The notes below the pieces were generated by a model. The model was given only the letters and a program-made list of their open reading frames with translations, searched no databases and had not been told where the DNA came from. From CAMAUF01 sp046152925 (GTDB taxonomy: Bacteria; Chloroflexota; Dehalococcoidia; Tepidiformales; Tepidiformaceae): a stretch of 54,155 nucleotides of DNA. Position 1 is the first letter of the stretch, and the number at the start of each line of letters is the position of its first letter. The stretch lies in assembly GCA_046152925.1 (NCBI GenBank), contig JBJXFX010000056.1, positions 1 through 54,155 on the forward strand, read 5' to 3'. A program made the position numbers and the translations under genes. This document shows positions 46,538 to 54,155 of this stretch, in pieces.

Positions 46538-47245
46538 CTATGCCACCGAAGCTGGCACAACCTCTTTCGCACCGAATTGGCGGATGGTGTCCGCAAACAG
46601 GCCGTCGCGGAACCAACTCGGGAACGCCCGTGCAAGCTTGCTCGGCCCGATGAACCGGATGTGCCCGGCCTTCTGCATGTCTCGGAAGCTCAACCCACCC
46701 AGAAACCAGCGATGCATCTCGCGATTGTCGCCTTGGACCACGAGGTCGACATCGTAGCCAGGGTCGATCTGACAGGCCGTGCTCTCCCCGTGATCGAGCA
46801 CGAGCCAACCCTCACCACCACCGACACCGCCAAGGACGAAGTGCAGGACGGTGCGCTGACCCGGAAGCCGCGACGGTTCGATGAACTGGTGGAGACGCCA
46901 GACGAGCCAGGCAACGTCGAGATCCTCGTCGGCCGGATCCCCAAATGACCACTTGGCGGCCCAGTGGCCGAGCGCGAATACGATCGGCTCGAGCTCCTGG
47001 CCCGCCGGAGTAAGCCGGTACTCGACCAAACCGCCGGCCTCGTGGCGCTCCAGGATGCTCCTGCGTTCCAGCTCTCGAAGTCGCTGTGAGAGGAGCGTCC
47101 GGCTCATCTTCGCGACGCCGCGGTGGATTTCGTTGAATCTGCGGCTGCCGAGGAAGAGCTCGCGGAGGATGAGGGGCGTCCATCGCTCGGCAAAGCTCTC
47201 GGCACCGACGGCAATGGGGCAGTAGTCGCCAAAGGTTGCGGACAT
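46538..47245 (-). CDS. HxlR-family regulator with C-terminal SCP2-like domain
   Basis: 235 residues. The N-terminal HxlR winged helix has CPIAVGAESFAERWTPLILRELFLGSRRFNEI and LLSQRLRELERRSIL, then LVEYRLTPAGQEL. The rest (about 120-235) resembles the sterol-carrier SCP2-like fold: VLHFVLGG, GWLVLDHGESTACQIDPGYDVDLVVQGD. This extension is common among HxlR regulators in actinobacteria and Chloroflexota and may bind a hydrophobic ligand. It is divergent from the methyltransferase at 47517, so that gene or its own promoter is the likely target. Confidence 0.88.
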   Translation of the reverse strand: MSATFGDYCPIAVGAESFAERWTPLILRELFLGSRRFNEIHRGVAKMSRTLLSQRLRELERRSILERHEAGGLVEYRLTPAGQELEPIVFALGHWAAKWSFGDPADEDLDVAWLVWRLHQFIEPSRLPGQRTVLHFVLGGVGGGEGWLVLDHGESTACQIDPGYDVDLVVQGDNREMHRWFLGGLSFRDMQKAGHIRFIGPSKLARAFPSWFRDGLFADTIRQFGAKEVVPASVA

Positions 47246-47516
47246 TCGCTGAATTCTCCCAGGCGAGACGCGCCTTCCCTAGTACAGATTCTGGACCCGG
47301 CAGGCCCGGCGACACCATTCTCCCGGCCGAGCGGCCGACGCCGCCTCGGCCGAAAGGCGGAGGCGCGCGCCTTGCAGCCCGCCGATCCGCCGAAATCCGG
47401 CGCGAGTGAGCCTTCAGCGAGCGGTACAAAAGCGCCACTCCCCGCGGCTCCCGTCGCGTGCCACTCTCTGAGGGCGGCACCAACCAACACCACCGCCGCA
47501 CAGGAGAGCAACCACC

Positions 47517-48359
47517 ATGACGAACGCCATCCTCGCCCAAGCCCCTTCCAACGCCCCCGACCTCGCCGCGATCAAGCGACGCCAGCAGGTCACCTGGTCC
47601 AGCGGCGACTTCGCTGTCGTCGCGTCTCGCATCCAATTCGTGGCCGAGCAACTCGCCGAGACGGCGACCCTCCGGCCCGGCTGGAGGGTCCTCGACATCG
47701 CCACCGGGAGCGGCAACGCCGCGATCGCCGCGGCGCGCTCCGGCTGCTCAGTGACCGGGGTGGACTACGTACCTTCCCTGCTTGAGACGGGCCGTGCCCG
47801 CGTGGCGGCCGAAGGGCTCGATGTCACCCTAAGAGAGGGCGACGCCGAGGCGCTGCCAGTCGAAACCGCGTCGTTCGACGCCGTCCTGTCGGTTTTCGGC
47901 GTGATGTTTGCGCCGGACCAGCCAACGGCCGCGGCGGAGCTGGTCCGCTCCGTGAAGTCCGGCGGCACGATCGGCCTGGCATCTTGGACGCCGCAGGGTT
48001 TCATCGGTCAGATGTTCCGGACGATCGCCAAGCACGTGCCGCCACCTGCCGGGCTCGCCTCGCCGATGCGCTGGGGCGACCCAGAAGCCCTCCGCGAACT
48101 GCTCGGCCCAAATGTCGAGGTGACGCAGTCTGTCGTGAGGAACTGCATGTTCCGCTTCCGCACCGCAGGCGAGTTCGTGACGTTCTTCCGGCGCTGGTAT
48201 GGCCCGACATTGAAGGCGTTCGAAAGCCTCGACGCGGACGGCAAACTCGGGCTGGAGCACGACTTGACCCACCTCGCAGCCCGCTGGAACTCGAGTACGG
48301 ACCATTCGACGGTCACGATCCCTGCGGCCTACCTCGAAACGATCGCGATCAAGAAGTAG
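47517..48359 (+). CDS. Class I SAM-dependent methyltransferase
   Basis: 280 residues. SAM motif I is VLDIATGSGNAAIAAARSGCSVTGVDYVP. The acidic post-motif and motif II region is VTLREGDAEALPVETASFDAVLSVFGVMFAPDQ. Motif III is VRSVKSGGTIGLASWTPQGF. The remaining C-terminal part is helical and binds the acceptor, which is unknown. A GGAGAG lies about 10 nt before the ATG. It is divergent from the HxlR regulator, and its 270-bp upstream region probably holds both promoters. A terminator follows. Confidence 0.9.
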   Translation: MTNAILAQAPSNAPDLAAIKRRQQVTWSSGDFAVVASRIQFVAEQLAETATLRPGWRVLDIATGSGNAAIAAARSGCSVTGVDYVPSLLETGRARVAAEGLDVTLREGDAEALPVETASFDAVLSVFGVMFAPDQPTAAAELVRSVKSGGTIGLASWTPQGFIGQMFRTIAKHVPPPAGLASPMRWGDPEALRELLGPNVEVTQSVVRNCMFRFRTAGEFVTFFRRWYGPTLKAFESLDADGKLGLEHDLTHLAARWNSSTDHSTVTIPAAYLETIAIKK

Positions 48360-48385
48360 GCCAACGGGACCGTGCCCAGCCACAG

Positions 48386-48424
48386 AGAAAGGGCGCCCAC
48401 CGCAACGGCGGGCGCCTTTTCTGT
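48386..48424 (+). terminator. Rho-independent terminator of the methyltransferase
   Basis: An AAAGGGCGCCC arm pairs with GGGCGCCTTTT around a short loop (ACCGCAACGGC), with T-rich sequence and CTGTCC after it. The stem has minor mismatches. Confidence 0.8.
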
Positions 48425-48473
48425 CCCTCGATCCCGTTCCCCGAAAGCGGGGGCCGCTGGTACACTCTCCCGT

Positions 48474-48561
48474 GGAGAGGTGTCCGAGTGGTTGATGGTG
48501 CCGCTCTCGAAAAGCGGTGTGGCGCAAGTCACCGGGAGTTCGAATCTCCCCCTCTCCGCCA
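48474..48561 (+). tRNA. tRNA-Ser (anticodon CGA)
   Basis: 88 nt with encoded CCA. The acceptor stem is GGAGAGG paired with CCTCTCC, discriminator G. The anticodon arm is CCGCT-CTCGAAA-AGCGG with CGA. A long variable arm (TGTGGCGCAAGTCAC) and TTCGAAT in the T loop identify serine. TACACT at 48461-48466 is a possible -10 box right before the 5' end. Confidence 0.97.
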
Positions 48562-48585
48562 CTCAAACGGGACGCCCGGCCGGAC

Positions 48586-49605
48586 TTAGCTGACCAGGGT
48601 CCCGAGGACACGCTCCACCTTCTTCAGGTCGCCGCCTGGCATCGAGATCACGGGCAGGTCGACGCCGAGTTGGCGACGCTCCTCCACTCCCGCGGCCACT
48701 GTCTCCAAGTCGCCCCAGATAGCGGTCTCGCCAAGCATCGTGTCTCCCATCGCAGCGAGGATCTCATCGTTCGTCTGGAACGGCATGGGGCGGTGTTCTT
48801 CGCCTGCTTCGCGCATCGCCGCGACTTCGGCCGCGAAGCCGTTGCGCGTGAGCATCCGGTGGTAGAAGTCGCCCATGTTGGTGACATACCACGAGATCGG
48901 TCCGGCAGCCTGGCGCTTCGCCTTTTCAATGTCCTCGTCGATCACCGTCGTGAGGTTCGCGACGCATTCGACCGCACCGGCCGGGCGCCCAACGGCGTCG
49001 GAGCCTTTCGCGATTGTGGCGAGGCCGTCCTTGAACCGGGATTTCGGCCAATAGACAGGCATCCAGCCATCGGCGACTTCGCCGCAGATCTCCATCGATT
49101 TAGGCGCGATCGAGGCGATGTAAATCGGGATGTGGTTCCGGACGGGGTTAAAGAGGAGCTTGAAGCCGCGCTGGAGTTGGAAGATCTCACCTTCGTGGAA
49201 GACCTTCTCGCCCGCCATGATCTGGTTGATGATCTGGCAGTACTCCTTGAGGCGCTGGAGCGGCTTTTCGAACTCCTCGCCGTGCCAGTGCTCGATCACG
49301 CGGGAGCCGGATGTGCCGAGGCCGATGATCATGCGACCGCCGGAGAGCTCGTCGAGGGTGGCAAACGTCATGGCGAGGACGGCGGGCGAGCGGCCGAACA
49401 CGGGCGCGATGCCCGTCCCGAGCTTGATGGTGGAGGTCTGAAGCGCCATCTGGGTGAGGAGCGAGAACTGGTCGCGGCCCCAGGTCTCGGCGGTGAAGAC
49501 GGCTTCGACGCCGACCTCCTCGGCGACTTTGACGCGAGCGATGATGTCCTTGGTCTGTTCGGGGTTGCCGGCGAACCCGACACCGACAGCGAGGCGGCGT
49601 GGCAT
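48586..49605 (-). CDS. LLM-class flavin/F420-dependent oxidoreductase
   Basis: 339 residues. The TIM barrel has VGVGFAGNPEQTKDIIARVKVAEEVGVEAVFTAETWGRDQFSLL, then TIKLGTGIAPVFGRSPAVLAMTFATLDELSGGRMIIGLGTSG, and IPIYIASIAPKSMEICGEVADGWMPVYW. It is a separate branch from the enzyme at 34019, closer to methylene-tetrahydromethanopterin reductase-like proteins. AGGAG lies 9-10 nt before the ATG at 49605. It diverges from a thiolase gene, and together they suggest lipid or alcohol catabolism, by inference. The 3' end lies near tRNA-Ser. Confidence 0.92.
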   Translation of the reverse strand: MPRRLAVGVGFAGNPEQTKDIIARVKVAEEVGVEAVFTAETWGRDQFSLLTQMALQTSTIKLGTGIAPVFGRSPAVLAMTFATLDELSGGRMIIGLGTSGSRVIEHWHGEEFEKPLQRLKEYCQIINQIMAGEKVFHEGEIFQLQRGFKLLFNPVRNHIPIYIASIAPKSMEICGEVADGWMPVYWPKSRFKDGLATIAKGSDAVGRPAGAVECVANLTTVIDEDIEKAKRQAAGPISWYVTNMGDFYHRMLTRNGFAAEVAAMREAGEEHRPMPFQTNDEILAAMGDTMLGETAIWGDLETVAAGVEERRQLGVDLPVISMPGGDLKKVERVLGTLVS

Positions 49606-49815
49606 GGTGGTGCTCCTGAGGAGTGGTGGTGGCCGAGAGTCTGAGCCAGCGGTGGCGCGGCTACAACCCGTTGCCCGCCTTCAACGTACCTCAACTTGAC
49701 ACCGCCAACCCCTCCCCTAACGTACGGGGCGAGCCGACGCTGCCCCTCGCGAACCGCCAGCGGCAGCCCGCATCCGGCCGGGACCCCCGGCCCCACGATT
49801 GGAGTCTCTGTTCCC

Positions 49816-51045
49816 ATGGGTGAAGCTTGGATCATCGAAGGGCTGCGCTCACCGCGCGGCGAAGGCAAGCCCGGCAAGGGCGGCCTCACGCACATCCACC
49901 CCCAGCGCGTCCTCGCGCAGGTGCTCAACGCGCTGCATGAGCGCGCCGGTTTCGACAAGGCCGATGTCGAAGATGTGATCATGGGCAACGGCTCCGGCGT
50001 CGGCGACCACTCGATGGACATCGCCCGAATGGCGACGCTCGACGCGGGATGGCCCGTGACGGTCCCTGGGGTGACCGTGCACCGGTTCTGCGGCTCCGCG
50101 CAGCAGGCAGTCAACCTCGCGGCGATGGGCGTGATGTCGGGCCAGCAGCACCTGGTGGTCGCCGGCGGCGTGGAGTCGATGTCCCGCCCGGCCCCGCTTG
50201 GCGCCGACGGCTTCACCGCCAACAACGCCCACCTTTACGCCCAGTACCCGCTCATCCCGCAGGGCATCTCGGCCGACCTGATCGCGACGCTCGAAGGGTT
50301 CAGCCGCGAAGACTGCGACGAGCTCGCCGTTTCGAGCCAGCGTCGCGCGGCCCTGGCGGTCGATTCCGGGCGGTTCAAGCGGTCGGTGGTGCCGATCTAT
50401 AACGAAGACGGCAGCCTTTCGATCGACCACGACGAGCACCCACGCCCCGGCACCACGATGGAGGCCCTCGCTGGCCTCAACCCGTCGTTCGCCAAGATGG
50501 GCGTGATGAACCCCTCCAACGACCCGCGGACGTACGACGAGATCTGCAAGGCCGTCTACCCGCAGATCGAGGCCGTGAACCACGTCCACCACGGCGGCAA
50601 CTCGTCCGGCGTCGTCGACGGTGCGAGCGCCTTGCTGCTCGCCTCGCCGGAGTACGCCAAAGCCCACGGCCTCAAGCCGCGCGCCCGGATCGTGATGACC
50701 GCCACCGCCGGCACGGAGCCGGTGATCATGCTGACGGCCCCCGCGCCCGCCGCGAAGCTCGTCCTGAAGAAGGCGGGGATGTCGAAGGAGAACATCGACC
50801 TCTTCGAGATCAACGAGGCGTTCGCCTCGGTCGTCCTCAAGTTCAAGAAGGACTTCGGGCTCGACGACGAGCGGCTGAACGTGAACGGCGGCGCGATCGC
50901 CCTCGGCCACCCGATCGGCGCGACCGGCGGCATGCTCATCCAAACTGCGCTCGACGAGTTGGAGCGCACCAACAAGTCCACCGCCCTCATCGCCATGTGC
51001 ACGGGCGGCGGCATGGGCACGGCGACGATCATCGAGCGCATCTAG
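49816..51045 (+). CDS. Thiolase (acetyl-CoA C-acyltransferase family)
   Basis: 409 residues. The catalytic cysteine is in VTVHRFCGSAQQAVNLAAMGV, the histidine pair region is NVNGGAIALGHPIGATGG and the second cysteine is in LIAMCTGGGMGTATIIERI. Other family segments are DVIMGNGSGVGDHSMDIARMATLDAGWP and NIDLFEINEAFASVVLKFKKD. It cleaves or condenses 3-ketoacyl-CoA; biosynthetic or beta-oxidation direction cannot be told. The ATG at 49816 has GGAG in the 12-nt upstream stretch. TTGACA at 49696-49701 may be the -35 of its promoter. The next gene, an SDR, starts 133 nt after the stop. Confidence 0.94.
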   Translation: MGEAWIIEGLRSPRGEGKPGKGGLTHIHPQRVLAQVLNALHERAGFDKADVEDVIMGNGSGVGDHSMDIARMATLDAGWPVTVPGVTVHRFCGSAQQAVNLAAMGVMSGQQHLVVAGGVESMSRPAPLGADGFTANNAHLYAQYPLIPQGISADLIATLEGFSREDCDELAVSSQRRAALAVDSGRFKRSVVPIYNEDGSLSIDHDEHPRPGTTMEALAGLNPSFAKMGVMNPSNDPRTYDEICKAVYPQIEAVNHVHHGGNSSGVVDGASALLLASPEYAKAHGLKPRARIVMTATAGTEPVIMLTAPAPAAKLVLKKAGMSKENIDLFEINEAFASVVLKFKKDFGLDDERLNVNGGAIALGHPIGATGGMLIQTALDELERTNKSTALIAMCTGGGMGTATIIERI

Positions 51046-51068
51046 TCGCGGTGTCGTGACACGTAATC

Positions 51069-51094
51069 GAAGGGGCCCCGCGACAGGCCCCTTC
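51069..51094 (+). terminator. Hairpin after the thiolase
   Basis: GAAGGGGCC and GGCCCCTTC form a 9-bp stem with an 8-nt loop, followed by GGCGTTTCG; it has only a short T-run. It is a candidate terminator between the thiolase and the SDR. Confidence 0.6.
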
Positions 51095-51178
51095 GGCGTT
51101 TCGCGCGCTGCCAAAGAGCCGGTAGGCTTGGGCCGCTCCGGCCGAAGTGCCGGATGGCGGAGCAGGAGATGCGATCGA

Positions 51179-52006
51179 ATGGGACAGCTTGATGGGATGT
51201 TCGCCCTGGTGACGGGCGGAGGGACGGGCATCGGTCTCGCCTGCGCGCGCAGGCTCCGCGCCGATGGCGCGGTGGTGACGCTCATGGGCCGCTCGTCGGA
51301 CAAGCTTGAGGCAGGTCGCGCCAGCCTGCTCGCCGAAGCCGGACCAGAGGTCCGGGTCAGCGCGGGAGACGTGTCCGACGAGCGCGCCGTGGAGGCGGCG
51401 GTGACGGTGGCGTCGACGGCCGCGGGCCACCTGCACGCGTGCGTGGCGGCGGCCGGGACCGGGACCTTCGGCCCCACCCTCGATACCGACCGCGCCGTGT
51501 GGGACGCCGTGCTCGCTACTAACCTCACAGGTGCGATGTTGACCCTGAAGCACGCCGGCCGCGCCATGGTCCGGGCGGGGGGCGGGTCGATCGTCGGCAT
51601 CTCGTCGATCGCCGGCCACCTCACCCATCGCTGGATGACCGCGTACTGCGTCTCGAAGGCGGGGCTCGAGATGCTCATGCGGAACGCCGCCGACGAGCTT
51701 GGCGGCGCCGGGATCCGCGTCAACGTCGTCCGGCCCGGGCTGGTTCCGACGGACCTCGCCGCCGGGCTCACCGGTGACCCGGTGACTGTCGCCGACTACC
51801 TCTCACAGATGCCACTGGGCCGCCTCGGTGAAACGGAGGACATCGCGAACCTCGTCCGCTTCCTGGTCGGCCCCGAGTCGGGCTGGGTGACGGGCCAGGT
51901 GATCAACGCAGACGGCGGCCACAACGTCCGGCGCGGCCCGGACCTCGACCATCTGGCGGCCCGCTTCGGGGCGAGCCAGGCTCGCCCGTGGCCGTCGGCG
52001 GGCTGA
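51179..52006 (+). CDS. Short-chain dehydrogenase/reductase
   Basis: 275 residues. The NAD(P) motif is ALVTGGGTGIGLACARRL (T-G-x3-G-x-G). The active site has serine in SIVGISSIAGHLTH and Y-x-x-x-K in TAYCVSKAGLEMLM. The C-terminal WVTGQVINADGGHNV is the classical SDR ending. AGGAGA lies about 10 nt before the ATG. It follows the thiolase on the same strand, consistent with 3-hydroxyacyl-CoA or steroid/alcohol oxidation, though the substrate is unknown. Confidence 0.92.
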   Translation: MGQLDGMFALVTGGGTGIGLACARRLRADGAVVTLMGRSSDKLEAGRASLLAEAGPEVRVSAGDVSDERAVEAAVTVASTAAGHLHACVAAAGTGTFGPTLDTDRAVWDAVLATNLTGAMLTLKHAGRAMVRAGGGSIVGISSIAGHLTHRWMTAYCVSKAGLEMLMRNAADELGGAGIRVNVVRPGLVPTDLAAGLTGDPVTVADYLSQMPLGRLGETEDIANLVRFLVGPESGWVTGQVINADGGHNVRRGPDLDHLAARFGASQARPWPSAG

Positions 52007-52100
52007 TCGGCGAAAAGGGGCTTGGGATGCGGACCGAGATCCCGTAGGATCCATCTATCCGCTCGATAGGCGGGCGAGATGCGAAAGGAGCACGCACCCC

Positions 52101-52211
52101 ATGGGAGACAAGAGCCCGAAAAACACACAGAAAAAAGACGCGCAGCACAAGGGCGCAAAGGCGGCAGCAAAGCCCGCGCCCGCGGGTGCGGTCGCCCCGG
52201 CCAAGAAATAA
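52101..52211 (+). CDS. Very small basic, Lys/Ala-rich protein
   Basis: 36 residues. The frame reads MGDKSPKNTQKKDAQHKGAK, then AAAKPAPAGAVAPAKK, with a TAA stop at 52209. An AAAGGAG sits about 10 nt before the ATG, a better ribosome binding site than most genes here have. It is followed by a perfect hairpin (52224-52249). The MGDKSPK start with a lysine-rich body matches a small-protein type common in high-GC bacteria, whose role is not known. It could bind nucleic acid. The start, ribosome binding site and terminator-like hairpin are all seen directly. Confidence 0.7.
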   Translation: MGDKSPKNTQKKDAQHKGAKAAAKPAPAGAVAPAKK

Positions 52212-52223
52212 CACAGCACCAAT

Positions 52224-52249
52224 GAGAGGCCCGCACCAGCGGGCCTCTC
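52224..52249 (+). terminator. Hairpin after the small gene
   Basis: GAGAGGCCCGC and GCGGGCCTCTC make a perfect 11-bp stem with an ACCA loop. There is no T-run, and the next start codon is at 52264, so it could also lie in that gene's leader. Confidence 0.65.
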
Positions 52250-52263
52250 GCATTCGAGGCGAG

Positions 52264-53019
52264 ATGTATAAGGAGCTTGGCCCCGGCGACCACCAGCGCG
52301 CCATCGGCATCAGCGACGACGACGTGCCGGATGTGCTCGCGTTCATCGGCGCGTTTGGGGCAACGCGAACGGCCGCGCGGTTCGCCAGATACTTGGACGA
52401 TGCTGGCGAGCTGCCGCGCATGGAGTCGTGGATCGGCCCGAAGCACGGATTGAAGGTGGCACTCGCAGCCGGGATGGGCGGCCCCCTCGCTGCTTTTTTG
52501 GTCCACACGTGGGTGGGCGCCGGCGTGCCGCGCGTCGTCCAACTGGGTTGGTACGGCGCTCTCCAACCCGGTACGGGGCTCGCCGATGTGGCCGTGCCCC
52601 ATCACGCGGCCCGCGAAGATGGGACGAGCGACTGGTACTTGCCGAAGGGCCTCCTCGCCGACGCCACTCCGGAGCTTCAGCGGCGCGTCGCCGCGGGCCT
52701 CCGGGCCGAGGGCGTGCCCGTCCACGAGAGCGCGATCTTCACGACGCCGGCGCTCCTCGCCGAATCAAGCGACGTGATCAGCGACTGGCAGCGCCACGGC
52801 TGGCAGGGCGTCGACATGGAGACGGCCACCACTTTCTCGGTCGCGAAGTCGCTGGGGGCGCAACGCGTCGCCGCGTTGATCCGGATGGACGACCTCGTGG
52901 CGGAGACCGATAGCATCGCGAGCGAATGGCCCAAGGAACGGCGTCAAGCGTTGCGGGCGCGCGAAGAACTCGTGTTCGATGTCGCGATGCGCGCGGTGGC
53001 CGCGCAAAGGGGCGCTTAG
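52264..53019 (+). CDS. Nucleoside phosphorylase family protein
   Basis: 251 residues. It resembles PNP/uridine phosphorylase (PNP_UDP_1 type). GMGGPLAAFLVHTWVGAGVPRVVQLGWYGALQPGTGLADVAVP is the usual phosphate/nucleoside-binding sheet, although the family GTCGG motif is GWYGA here. The nucleoside loop is QGVDMETATTFSVAKSLGAQRVA (M-E pair). The active site is intracellular and the reaction would be phosphorolysis to a base and ribose-1-phosphate. The ATG at 52264 is preferred because upstream in-frame codons lie in the hairpin and small gene. No strong ribosome binding site is seen. Confidence 0.82.
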   Translation: MYKELGPGDHQRAIGISDDDVPDVLAFIGAFGATRTAARFARYLDDAGELPRMESWIGPKHGLKVALAAGMGGPLAAFLVHTWVGAGVPRVVQLGWYGALQPGTGLADVAVPHHAAREDGTSDWYLPKGLLADATPELQRRVAAGLRAEGVPVHESAIFTTPALLAESSDVISDWQRHGWQGVDMETATTFSVAKSLGAQRVAALIRMDDLVAETDSIASEWPKERRQALRAREELVFDVAMRAVAAQRGA

Positions 53020-53261
53020 GCTGGGGAGGCCGCCGTCTCTTCTGGCCGGCGCTGCATGTGTTCGAGGCCAGCCATGCTGAAGCCAAGGTCGCCAAGTTCA
53101 CAGAAGAAGCTGCAGTAGGTGAGGCGGAGCGCGGACGTGGACTTGTTGGGCACGTAGTTGAGGTTGCAGCGCTTGCAGCGCAAGAGCGAGCCGATCTCCT
53201 GGTTGTGCGCCGGCGGTGGTGGTGGGCTGGCTTCGTCGCGGTCTTCGGTTGCTGTGCTCAT
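53016..53261 (-). CDS. Small zinc-ribbon-like protein
   Basis: 81 residues. A Pro-rich acidic N-terminus leads to the metal motif LLRCKRCNLNYVP, then TYCSFFCELGD (C-x2-C and C-x3-C), which could hold one zinc. It is not a family I recognise. The ATG at 53261 is preferred over an upstream frame start at 53282 because of the GGAG just before it. The stop overlaps the convergent nucleoside phosphorylase stop by 4 nt. Confidence 0.65.
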   Translation of the reverse strand: MSTATEDRDEASPPPPPAHNQEIGSLLRCKRCNLNYVPNKSTSALRLTYCSFFCELGDLGFSMAGLEHMQRRPEETAASPA

Positions 53262-53396
53262 TCCCGGTGCTCCAATGGTCAAGTATACGCAGGGGCTTCG
53301 GCTACGTGCCCGCCGGCCTCAGCCTTCCGGCGGAGGCCCGCTCCGGCAAAACGACGATTGACGACACAACCCTCGGGTTGGTAAGTTCCTTGCGTC

Positions 53397-54155
53397 ATGT
53401 CGATCGTCCCGGTTGGCCGTCCTCGCGCCGGGTTGCGGCGCCTCTTCGAAGAGCACCGGCCTCTGCTTGCCAGCGGCCCGCGGTGGCGGCTCGTCGCACT
53501 CGAGCTCGCGATCACCCTCGCCGTCCTGACCGTCTACTTCCTCCTCCGTGGCCAGCGCCCGGACGATATTGAAGCGTCGGTCGACCGCAGCCTTATGATC
53601 ATCCGGTTCGAACGCGAATGGGGCCTGTTCCATGAGGCACAGTGGCAGCAAGCGTTTCTCGACTACCACTGGCTGATGGACATCGCGAACTTCGTCTACG
53701 CCTGGATGCATTACCCGGTGATGTTTGCCGTGGGCATCTGGCTGCTGGTGAAAGATCCCGTGCGTTTCCGATTCATCCGGAATGTGCTCCTCGTCTCGGC
53801 AACGATCGGACTCCTGACGTATTGGTTCTGGCCGGCGGCTCCGCCGCGGCTGATGGCGGAGCACGGTTACGACTTCGGCTTCATCGACACGGTCCACGGC
53901 GCGACCAGCAACGTGAACTACTTCCAGCCGAGCCCCTTCGTCAACGATTACGCGGCGCTGCCGAGTTTCCATTTCGGCTGGATCGCGCTGGTCTCCGCGG
54001 CGATTTGGGTGAACACGCGCCGGGCGAGCATCCGGCTGACCGCGGTCGCAATGTCCGTGGTGATGTGGTGGGCGATCGTGGTGACGGGAAACCACTATTT
54101 CTTCGACATGCTGATGGGCGGCGCCGTCGTCGGGTTCGCCTGGACGCTGGTCTGG
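53397..54155 (+). CDS. PAP2-superfamily (inositolphosphotransferase/lipid phosphatase-like) membrane protein, C-terminus cut by window edge
   Basis: 253 codons to the end of the window without a stop. The N-terminus (1-30) is cytoplasmic and basic. Membrane segments lie near 31-50, 93-112, 125-145, 193-210 and 217-235. The PAP2 catalytic motifs are ALPSFHFGW (S-x-H) and TGNHYFFDML (G-N-H-x-x-x-D). The WFWPAAPPRL segment before them is the usual first motif of the Aur1/Ipt1-type subgroup. Such enzymes dephosphorylate or transfer phospholipid headgroups at the membrane. No promoter is visible apart from the 140-bp gap upstream. Confidence 0.88.
   Translation, partial: MSIVPVGRPRAGLRRLFEEHRPLLASGPRWRLVALELAITLAVLTVYFLLRGQRPDDIEASVDRSLMIIRFEREWGLFHEAQWQQAFLDYHWLMDIANFVYAWMHYPVMFAVGIWLLVKDPVRFRFIRNVLLVSATIGLLTYWFWPAAPPRLMAEHGYDFGFIDTVHGATSNVNYFQPSPFVNDYAALPSFHFGWIALVSAAIWVNTRRASIRLTAVAMSVVMWWAIVVTGNHYFFDMLMGGAVVGFAWTLVW

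Noticed and set aside
49849..51771. 640-codon leftward open frame opposite the thiolase and SDR
   Set aside because: It is the antisense shadow of two well-conserved genes, with Arg/His/Ala-rich composition and no domain pattern.

Overview
This is a GC-rich, gene-dense bacterial chromosome segment with short intergenic gaps, many GTG starts and frequent ATGA/TGATG overlaps. The gene repertoire suggests a Gram-positive-type or monoderm lineage, and a Chloroflexota (Dehalococcoidia-like) organism is my best guess. It includes two luciferase-like (F420/flavin) monooxygenases, an HxlR regulator, a bactofilin, tandem cupredoxins, a DivIVA-like coiled coil next to coaD, and a DUF3179 lipoprotein. 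There is no rRNA, and the taxonomic call is inference.

Layout. (1) 1-14.4 kb: a thiol-disulfide thioredoxin diverges from a PhoB/PhoR-type two-component system. A leftward padR-membrane protein-(pseudo)beta-lactamase-GH1 glucosidase run follows. Then come an O-antigen-ligase-like membrane protein, a ParE-type toxin-antitoxin pair, a dienelactone hydrolase and a DUF3179 lipoprotein. (2) 12.6-18 kb: a sigma-70/ankyrin/F1-ATPase-beta-like fusion, an alkaline-phosphatase-superfamily protein with permuted motif order, a CMD-family protein, a truncated alpha/beta hydrolase abutting a MOSC gene, and tRNA-Asp. (3) 18-27.7 kb: core housekeeping genes. These are bactofilin; a leftward htrA-(pseudo)GH18-rsmD-coaD-divIVA-like group; and a rightward greA-lysS-nudix-serS group in which serS carries a one-base frameshift.

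(4) 27.7-34 kb is an accessory region. It starts with remnants of an aspartic protease and an RHS element and a lower-GC zincin ORF. It contains a leftward DICT-domain/ABC1-kinase/PNPOx-like group lying between two copies of a duplicated intergenic-plus-gene-start sequence. It ends in about 0.7 kb of palindromes and direct repeats. (5) 34-44 kb: an LLM oxidoreductase, a two-domain DUF1801 protein, a tandem cupredoxin, a photolyase, an SDR with a C-terminal extension, an ECF sigma factor coupled to a Ser/Asp/Gly-rich membrane protein, alanine dehydrogenase and a truncated DppC permease. (6) 44-54 kb: dapA with two small DUF2007-like genes, an HxlR regulator divergent from a methyltransferase, tRNA-Ser(CGA), an LLM oxidoreductase, a thiolase, an SDR, a 36-residue small protein, a nucleoside phosphorylase, a zinc-ribbon protein and a PAP2-family protein cut by the window edge.

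The most unusual items are these. The sigma-ankyrin-F1beta-like fusion has a destroyed Walker A motif and a strong internal ribosome binding site. The duplicated cassette flanks the 4-kb accessory block. GreA lacks both canonical tip acids. Several enzymes have lost catalytic residues.
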